This document shows, piece after piece, positions 35,572 through 41,629 of a stretch of DNA of 41,629 nt (positions are counted from its first letter, which is position 1; each line of letters starts with the position of its first letter). The stretch spans positions 974,037 to 1,015,665 of the forward strand of contig CABFPE010000039.1 of NCBI GenBank assembly GCA_900660155.1, given 5' to 3'. The notes beneath the pieces are model-generated. The model made no database searches. It worked only from the letters and a program-made list of their open reading frames with translations, and was not told the DNA's origin. A program made the position numbers and the translations under genes. This DNA is from Hofstenia miamia. Lineage: Eukaryota > Xenacoelomorpha > Acoela > Hofsteniidae.

Positions 35572-37974
35572 CTAAAAATGATGAACCTAGTTGGTGAGCA
35601 TTATTGATAAATACATGTTTGACATATCATTTGAATGGAAATATTATCATAACTGGCAAAAAAGTAGTTTTTCTGAGTATGGAGGTATAATTTATTTTCG
35701 ATTTTACTGTCCTGATTGCCAAAGAAAGGACAATTAAATCTTATTAGGATTTTACATAAATATGTATAGTTGAATCAAATAGAATGTATTTATATAATTA
35801 TTTTTGATATCTATCATTATTGAACATTGAATTAAGTTACTAATTTTAATATAATGAACCGATTTTAAATTTATGGTGCAAAAATGATTTTAGATGATTG
35901 AAAAATGTGACAAAATGATATATTAGAAATTTTTATCTTACTAAAAATCAAAACTCTCCTTAGATTTTTGGAACAAACCAAAATAGTCTACACCTTAATT
36001 ATAAATCCCAATGGAGTAAAGTTTTGCTTCAATATCGCAAATTGAGCTTAAAATTGATTTTTAAATGCAAACGAATGTAGCAGTATGCTATATGATATAT
36101 ATCTTTGTGATACTACCAATTTACTTCAGTATTCATAAATTGATTCCCAAATATGAGACCCAAAACCAGTGTACTTAACCGCCTAGTACAGATGATATCA
36201 TTTACTTTGAAAAAAATTTCAGCCTCATTTATGGTTGTTAGCATTGAAGAACTATTTTAGGATAAAAATCCATTCTAAGCAATTGTTATGTTCTGAAATG
36301 CACTGGCATATTAATTTAATTCAGCAATGTTAATGTCAAATGCTATCCTTAGAAATATATCGGCTACCCATTTTTGAATATGTCAACTGGAAGGAAGCTC
36401 CCACGTAAGACATTCTTGTATATTTCATTAATTCACTGGTCTCGTTTGTCCTTACATATAAATATAGATGTATCCATAACACAGTCTATATTGGACTTAT
36501 AATTATTGTAGAAATGCATGATTGTATACCTAACTATAAAATAGAAATGAAATAACTATTTGGACAAAATGTCAAATTTGTAGGAAATTCTTCAAAAATA
36601 TTTTTAAATTCTATGATAGCATGTGAATAATATATGCCAGTGTACTGACGAAAAATGTTGGAGACCATTAAAGATTTATCAGAATTTGAGCAAAGCAAAA
36701 CTTTTATTATTTGCAAATACATTTATGTTATAAATGTTTTGTAACATTTTAGATTCTTAAGGCTTAGGAATCCTGTCTGCTCCTGAATTATTGGCAAAGG
36801 AAAAGTAAGCTAGCTTATACATTGACACATTTAAAATTCATGTCTTACACCCTGACATAAAAAAAATTTTAATAATGAAGAACATAAACCTTCATTCTAC
36901 AAATTAAATATATATTTAGATTTAAATTTGTATTTTAATTAAAAGTAAATATTCAATGCTGTTCAAATTTCTTAATATTTTGGGTTATGTGCTGTTTTCA
37001 AACGTAAATTACAATTAGAGAAATTTTTAATCATGCAATTCGTAGGATCTCAAAAATACCTATCAATTTAAGCCCTTTCTGAATTAGACAAACAAATAAT
37101 TAGACATTCTACAACTACTTCCAACAATAGCTTCTATTATCAATTTAATGGATAAGTAATACATAACCAACATTTCCTAAGTTAAGTAGTCAGTAAACTG
37201 TATTATGTCGAAACTACTAATCTCAGAATGGGACAGAATCAGGATGCAAAACTGAATTTGTACATGCCGTGCAAGAAGTGATGTGTTCATTAATGGTTAC
37301 TTACAGGCAGCACTTGCTTGATTTGTACGTAATTTCTGTCGTTTCGAGTGCTGACGCACAATTCGAATAATTCCGAGACTAAATACAAAAAGCATTATTG
37401 GTGGCCCGTAAGTCCCAAACGCTGACGCAAAGAAAATATATGCTGGAGGTTCGTAAAGGCAAGTCCCTTCATCAGGATCCCATTTCAAAACTGCAGTTAA
37501 ATATACAGATATTGCGTACGACCATATTGTAGCAACTGCGAACGTCATGCTTAAAAACGATCTACGATATTGAGTGAATGTGAGACACAACCATCGATCA
37601 ACAGTAACAAACGTAACTGTCAGCATAGAGGATGTCCACATACTGAAGTCTACCAAAACCCAGATGTAGCATACCAATTTTGAAAAAGGGAAATATCCCA
37701 AAGCTGTATATACTGTGAATAACGGTGTTGAAACCGAACCAAAAGTAAAATCGCTAATTGATAGTCCAATGATTGGAACGCTAATTGGTTTAAAAAGAGA
37801 CGGAGTACTGAGGATTGTTAAAAACACGATGATATTCTCAACACATGTCACTATACCCAAGATGCTTCCCAAGATGAAAACTATAATTTGCTCATACGTG
37901 ATCGACGAGATGTCGAAAGTATTGCCGAGGTCGCTAGAATGATTATTAAAAATCTGAATCACAGGCTGTACCAT
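35297..37974 (-). CDS. Aminergic G-protein-coupled receptor, muscarinic/histamine-H3-like (two exons)
   Basis: Plasma-membrane receptor for a biogenic amine or acetylcholine-type ligand. CDS joins 37974-37305 and 35571-35297 on the - strand, 314 aa. The N-terminus has a glycosylation sequon NHS at 11-13. Seven membrane segments are visible. Class A anchors: N47 (1.50), D75 (2.50), C102 (3.25) with C172 in loop 2, R127 (3.50), P255 (6.50), and NPLMY at 289-293. Amine-site residues: W105 (3.28), D109 (3.32), Y256 (6.51), Y279 (7.39), W280 (7.40), Y283 (7.43). The 3.32/6.51/7.39/7.43 set and the WVLVDFSMWTSS block are closest to muscarinic and H3 receptors. Oddities are DRW in place of DRY, CYTP in place of CWxP, and no Tyr at 5.58. 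Loop 3 is very short. The ligand cannot be named. Confidence 0.85.
35572..37304 (-). other. Single GPCR intron, 1.73 kb
   Basis: AT-rich, GTAAGT...TTTTTAG ends; no nested gene or repeat recognised. Confidence 0.7.
37305..37974 (-). CDS. GPCR exon 1 (TM1-TM5)
   Basis: ATG at 37974-37972 is the first Met before TM1 and precedes a plausible extracellular N-terminus of about 28 aa. The exon ends T|GTAAGT with GT at 37304-37303, phase 1, inside intracellular loop 3. It encodes TM1 to TM5, including LSISDF, the WVLVDF amine site and the altered DRW. An upstream non-coding exon is possible. Confidence 0.85.
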
Positions 37975-38531
37975 GGTATCTAAGAAATAGGAGTTAGCTT
38001 TAGGTAAGAAACTAATGGATATCTTTTTCTATTTTGTTGAAACCGTGCAGGTGCATATCAAATAGTGACAAACGAAGCTTTGCTCAACCACGTTATCTGC
38101 CTGAATTAAAGTGTATTTACTTTATATGAAAGAATTTTAATTTCTTAAGATACAAATACGAATGAATTATAATAAATTACTTCAATTGCATTGCAATGAG
38201 TGGTTGCATTTTTATCTTAAATTTAGATTTTCAAAGTAATTCTGTATTATATGCAACACAAATGATTCAATCAATTAATGAATATTATCACACAATTATT
38301 GTAACATTTTGAAAATTTCTGTATTAGTCTAAGAATAAACGCATTTTATGTAGCTTTTCTCAAAATTCACTAATCTGAATAAGGGAAAATCGTCTAATGC
38401 AAAATCCCATTGCTCCATCAATTAAGAATAGTATAATTAAAAAAATTTAATCACAATATGATTCAAATTTTAGTGTGCTAAGAACTATAAACGCTTACTT
38501 AAAGATAATATAATTATTTTACTATTTTTTT

Positions 38532-38569
<38 letters not shown>

Positions 38570-38654
38570 TAAAAATGATATTCAGTATTATTCAAAATCA
38601 ATCCATGGCACTGTTTACGCAAAAATGTTTTTTTAATTGATAGAATAAAGGAAG
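37975..38654. other. Spacer between the tandem - strand genes, with (AT)n
   Basis: Holds the presumed GPCR promoter or leader and the 3' end of the upstream gene. (AT)n lies at about 38531-38567. ATTAAA on the - strand at about 38635-38630 may be the upstream gene's poly(A) signal. Confidence 0.45.
38531..38567. repeat. (AT)n microsatellite
   Basis: Uninterrupted AT dinucleotides just beyond the 127-aa gene. Confidence 0.9.
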
Positions 38655-38838
38655 TTAAGCACGAGCAGTTTTGCAGTAGTCAGCACCCCATCTGTACACA
38701 TCTGCTGGAGGAATACCCAATTTTGGTTTTTTAAAATCGTCCTCGCTGCAATCCCAATTCCATAGAGCACCACACGTTACTTTTTGCAGAGTTATAAATG
38801 GCCCAAGCTGATTTTTCTTTCCAGTTTTTTCATTGCTT
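38655..38838 (-). CDS. Exon 2 of the 127-aa unknown protein
   Basis: The acceptor AG is at 38840-38839. It encodes SNEKTGKKNQLGPF, then CGALWNWDCSEDDFKKP and a C-terminus ending YCKTARA with stop at 38655-38657. The ATG at 38846 lies in the intron and is not the start. Confidence 0.6.
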
Positions 38839-40132
38839 CTAAACATGAATTTTTTAATTTGTTACACGAAAAGTCGTTTAATAGGAATTTCAAAATTTGA
38901 AGGAATGCCAATTGTGAAATTAATGCCATCAATACTTCGACAGCTTAGTAGGCAATAATTGCATTTTTTAATGACATCAAGATTAGCAGATTTCTAGTCA
39001 TGCCTTTCAAAGCATTTATTGTTTTTAAATTTAAATAAGCATTTTTTATTTATTTACACATTATCGAAAAATGTTTTTATATATAAGATGTATTTTACAC
39101 AATTCACAATCGGCTTTTCAATTTTTGCTAAATGGCTTAATTTTTATTCAATCCAAATAATATTAATTATTAAAGTAATAGTAAATAATAGAATCATTAT
39201 AGTGTTAGCAATGTCAATTTTAAATGAAATTGTTATGACGTTTCTATAAATACCAATAATATAGCGAAAACAAAAGAGCAGGCCATTCAATACAATTTAT
39301 AACAGTTATAAAACGACCGGAGCCTTGGCCGCGCATTGAAGCGAAGTACATTACAAACATGGTGCACTTATAATAAACACTTATTAAAATTTTTGTAAAT
39401 TTACACCTTCTATGATAATTCACTGTTAGTAATGTTTTCAAACTAAATTAAACGAAAAAGTTTTAAGGTGACAATGCCCAATAGCAATTATTTTTAAACT
39501 TCGAAAGATATAAAGAATTCTATGTAGTAAGCATACATAATTTCAAATCAACGATATAAAAATAGAACAGCATAAAAATGTTTTCAATAATAATTCAAAA
39601 TGGGTTCTAATTAAAAGTTGTTGCATATATAAAACATAATATACTAGTCAAATTTTTGTATATATTTTTCAAATGATCATTAACAGTCTTGAATTAAATT
39701 TAGCAAGTTAGTGATGGAAAAATAATTTTAAGTAATGCCATCCAATTAAGATTTGTATAAAGAAATTCAATAATATATCACTTGAATTAAACGAGAAAAC
39801 ACAAAAGATCTTAATTTTTGCATTTAAAATCAGATAAACACAAGCAATGCTATAAAATTTAGGCATTATATATATATATATATATATGAAGAGCTTGTTT
39901 CCAAAAGGCGTTAAGTCCATAATAAAGAATTCAGAGCTAACTCTCTTTGGAACTAAACTGAAATTGATATAGCGCTGTGTGAAAAAAATTAATACTTTGT
40001 GCATACAGTAAAGTGGGATATTACTCCTTTTGGAATAAAATGAATGTGTGTTATGAAAGCCCTTCTTAAGCTCTATCCTTTAGTACAAAAATCTAGATTT
40101 GTCAAAAAATGGACTTTTGGAATTCAGCTCTT

Positions 40133-40164
<32 letters not shown>

Positions 40165-40845
40165 TGTATATATAATATTATATATACATGTATATACTGT
40201 ATATAAATTACATTTCAATAAAGCAAGTTAGATTTTAATATAATGGCCAGTGGTATCGACGTAAAGGGCTTAACCCTATATCCACTAGGTTTACTTTAAC
40301 AAACCGCTTTACCCACATTTTGAAAAAGTTTATCCAAGACTGTTTAGAAATATTGAAAGCCTTTGATATTGACACATCTATAGGTTTGAGTGTACTCATG
40401 GAGTGATGAAGTTTTGTGCTACGAATTATTCCTGTTCCTGAAATATATAAAAATATTATTTTTTAGTGAGAAGTCGGATTTGTGTAAAGACATTCAAATT
40501 CCTGTTATCCTACTACTCAGATAATGATTCGGTGTAATCTCCATGTAAGCCATCGCAGATTTTGAAAAATTCCTGGTGAATATAGGGTTGAGTAAATATA
40601 TATTTAAAATTTATAATTTAAAGCAGTAATGGTGTAAAATCTTACGAATTTGATCCGGCAAGGTCAAGTGCTTTTACATGTCTTGAAAACTGAGTAGCTT
40701 TTACAGCTTGATTAGACTGATTCTTTTGTCTAGCTTCCGAGCGACAGCAATTCCGCCAAGGACCCCAACTCATGCGACGTATAGGGTTGCTTTTGCATTC
40801 TTCACATTTGTATGTGAAACGGTTTATTGTTACCGACGTATTCAT
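38655..40845 (-). CDS. Small Cys/Trp-rich protein, 127 aa, unknown (two exons)
   Basis: CDS joins 40845-40646 and 38838-38655. Exon 1 ends TC|GTAAGA and exon 2 begins after TTTAG, completing a Ser codon (phase 2), so the frame is continuous. The N-terminal part has CEEC at about 14-17, WGPWRNCC and a basic stretch. The C-terminal part has LGPFITLQKVTCGALWNWDC and DVYRWGADYC. There are seven Cys and five Trp, with no signal peptide and no membrane segment. The conserved-looking aromatic/Cys blocks are typical of a real protein, but I recognise no family, so no function is offered. It lies head-to-tail upstream of the GPCR (about 680 bp apart). The leader AAAAATG context suits initiation at 40845. 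Confidence 0.6.
39867..39889. repeat. (AT)n microsatellite
   Basis: Short uninterrupted AT dinucleotide run in the intron of the 127-aa gene. Confidence 0.85.
40131..40200. repeat. (TA)n-rich microsatellite
   Basis: TA runs with TATACATATATG interruptions, in the intron of the 127-aa gene. Confidence 0.9.
40270..40591. mobile_element. piggyBac-type non-autonomous element, copy 3
   Basis: TTAA at 40270-40273 is followed by CCCTATATCCACTAGG. The other end, reverse-complemented, reads CCCTATATTCACCAGG beside TTGA (40588-40591), a one-base change from TTAA. The inverted termini agree at 14 of 16 positions. The left interior shares acaaaccg and ccacatttt with copy 2, and the right end shares aggaatttttcaaaa with copy 1. 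Short (about 314 bp), non-coding, inserted in the intron of the 127-aa gene. Confidence 0.7.
40646..40845 (-). CDS. Exon 1 of the 127-aa unknown protein
   Basis: Encodes MNTSVTINRFTYKCEEC, then SWGPWRNCCRSEARQ and a polar stretch to LAGSN. Donor GTAAGA at 40645-40640. The - strand upstream (about 40860-40960) is CpG-richer than average, as a promoter might be. Confidence 0.6.
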
Positions 40846-41220
40846 TTTTAATAAAGACAGTTGCCAGGCAAGATACGCGAAGCGATGCCAATGAGCTTAA
40901 AGTTGCGAATTTACGCGTAAGTGAGTGCGTTTAAGCACTTGTATAAACCACTTGAGCGCAAGTATTTCTTTCTGTATTATTGAGCAGGTGGAAAATGAAT
41001 ACCAATTGAATTATAAAAAGCTACAATAAGCGCTCTTTTGAAATATTAAACGATCGCTGCTGGTATTATGCAGGCTTAAATGGAGACAGTATAGCTTTGA
41101 ATATTTTAGATTGACAACAAACCATATTAATAATTTAATCAGCAGAATTTAAAATTGAAGTGAAACTAAACTTATCAGTCGCAATTTAAAAACGATAGTT
41201 CTATTATATTTATATATATA
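40846..41220. other. Upstream flank of the 127-aa gene
   Basis: A moderately CpG-containing stretch (acgcgtaagtgagtgcg) near 40910-40935 may include its promoter. No further gene recognised. Confidence 0.35.
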
Positions 41221-41629
41221 TATAGTTGGCTGCAAAAAAATGAGACTGAGCACCTATTTTTTCACGCTTTGTGGAAACGGATTGAGACGTTTTAGAGGAA
41301 AACTATAAAATAAAAGACAACGAGAATTTTGTGAACTTTAAAATGGTCAAACAAAAAAGTTAATTAATTAAACTGGTACTTCGTAATTATTTGAAAACCC
41401 TTACCAAACAAATTGTTTTGCTTTGCAAAGTTTCTACTTGATTTCTTCGGAATGGAAACGTTGGAACAGCTTGAAAACGCCTTTGCGACATCGCAAATTT
41501 CTCGATCAACTTATTTTCGAAAGCTGAAAAAAATTCGACAAGGAGAATCTCTCAAAAGAAGAAAAGGAAGTGGACGCCCTCAAAAAATTATTGGAAAATT
41601 CATTCAGAAAACAGTCGCAATTGCTCTCA
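41221..41629 (+). mobile_element. 5' part of a Tc1-like DNA transposon, cut by the window end
   Basis: At the end of a TA run (41209-41224) the sequence AGTTGGCTGCAAAAAAATGA resembles Tc1-like termini (CAGT...GCAAAAA...). A transposase frame starts about 230 bp further on, the usual layout. The insertion at TA dinucleotides is the superfamily's target. The right half is beyond the window. Confidence 0.65.
41452..41629 (+). CDS. Tc1-like transposase, N-terminal part
   Basis: Open from ATG 41452 to the window end (59 complete codons, no stop). It begins METLEQLENAFATSQISRST and continues YFRKLKKIRQGESLKRR and KGSGRPQKI. This is a helix-turn-helix DNA-binding domain followed by the basic GRPxK AT-hook-like linker of Tc1/mariner transposases. 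Upstream in frame, TGA at about 41390 leaves this as the best start. The catalytic DDE domain would lie outside the window. No disabling mutation is visible in this part, so the element may be young. Confidence 0.7.
   Translation, partial: METLEQLENAFATSQISRSTYFRKLKKIRQGESLKRRKGSGRPQKIIGKFIQKTVAIAL

Larger units (their letters stand above)
38839..40645 (-). other. Intron of the 127-aa gene, holding repeats
   Basis: 1.8 kb, contains (TA)n tracts at about 39867-39889 and 40131-40200, the third piggyBac-type copy, and a small unexplained GC patch at about 39315-39350. Confidence 0.5.

Noticed and set aside
37715..37942. 75-aa + strand open frame
   Set aside because: Antisense shadow of GPCR exon 1.
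35297..37974. Opsin identity for the GPCR
   Set aside because: Position 7.43 is Tyr, not the retinal-binding Lys, and D3.32 with W7.40/Y7.43 points to an amine receptor.
1..41629. CRISPR arrays, operons or other prokaryotic features
   Set aside because: The window is eukaryotic with spliced genes; no regularly spaced direct-repeat array was seen.

Overview
The window is AT-rich animal DNA. Introns have GT-AG ends, coding exons are sparse, and there are many decayed transposons and long (TA)n tracts. Three genes can be supported. The main one is a Pax2/5/8 transcription factor on the + strand. Its paired domain (for example [18 protein letters not shown]) resembles arthropod shaven/Pax2, and several degraded repeats belong to families I know from arthropod genomes. 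I therefore read the source as an arthropod, possibly a chelicerate; the exact group is not decidable from the sequence.

Layout. 1-14800 is mostly non-coding. It holds a His-rich candidate exon (about 1.6 kb), a piggyBac-type TTAA element (2.2-2.6 kb), a nuclear-receptor-like direct repeat (4.77 kb) and two broken protein-coding repeats (7.7-8.5 kb and 9.3-10.1 kb). 14840-22800 is the Pax2/5/8 gene, with a CCAAT-rich TATA-like promoter, eight coding exons whose phases all match, and probably a very short last exon; the product is about 389 aa. 22800-33900 is a repeat-rich intergenic region. It holds a Penelope-type GIY-YIG endonuclease remnant framed by inverted repeats and an 11-bp duplication, a hAT/DUF4371 transposase pseudogene, a Tc1/mariner-type transposase pseudogene, and motifs resembling CTCF sites. 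33940-34450 is a second piggyBac-type copy.

The right end holds two genes in tandem on the - strand. One is a two-exon aminergic GPCR (314 aa, muscarinic/histamine-H3-like) with unusual microswitch residues. Directly upstream of it is a two-exon, 127-aa Cys/Trp-rich protein that I do not recognise, with a third piggyBac-type copy in its intron. The window ends inside a Tc1-like transposon: a terminal repeat followed by the N-terminal helix-turn-helix of a transposase.

Nothing in the sequence ties Pax2/5/8 functionally to the two - strand genes. They are separated by about 12 kb of repeats and face each other (convergent). The CTCF-like motifs lie within and between these genes and are the only hint of a regulatory boundary. 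All splice coordinates were derived by eye from splice consensus and reading-frame continuity.
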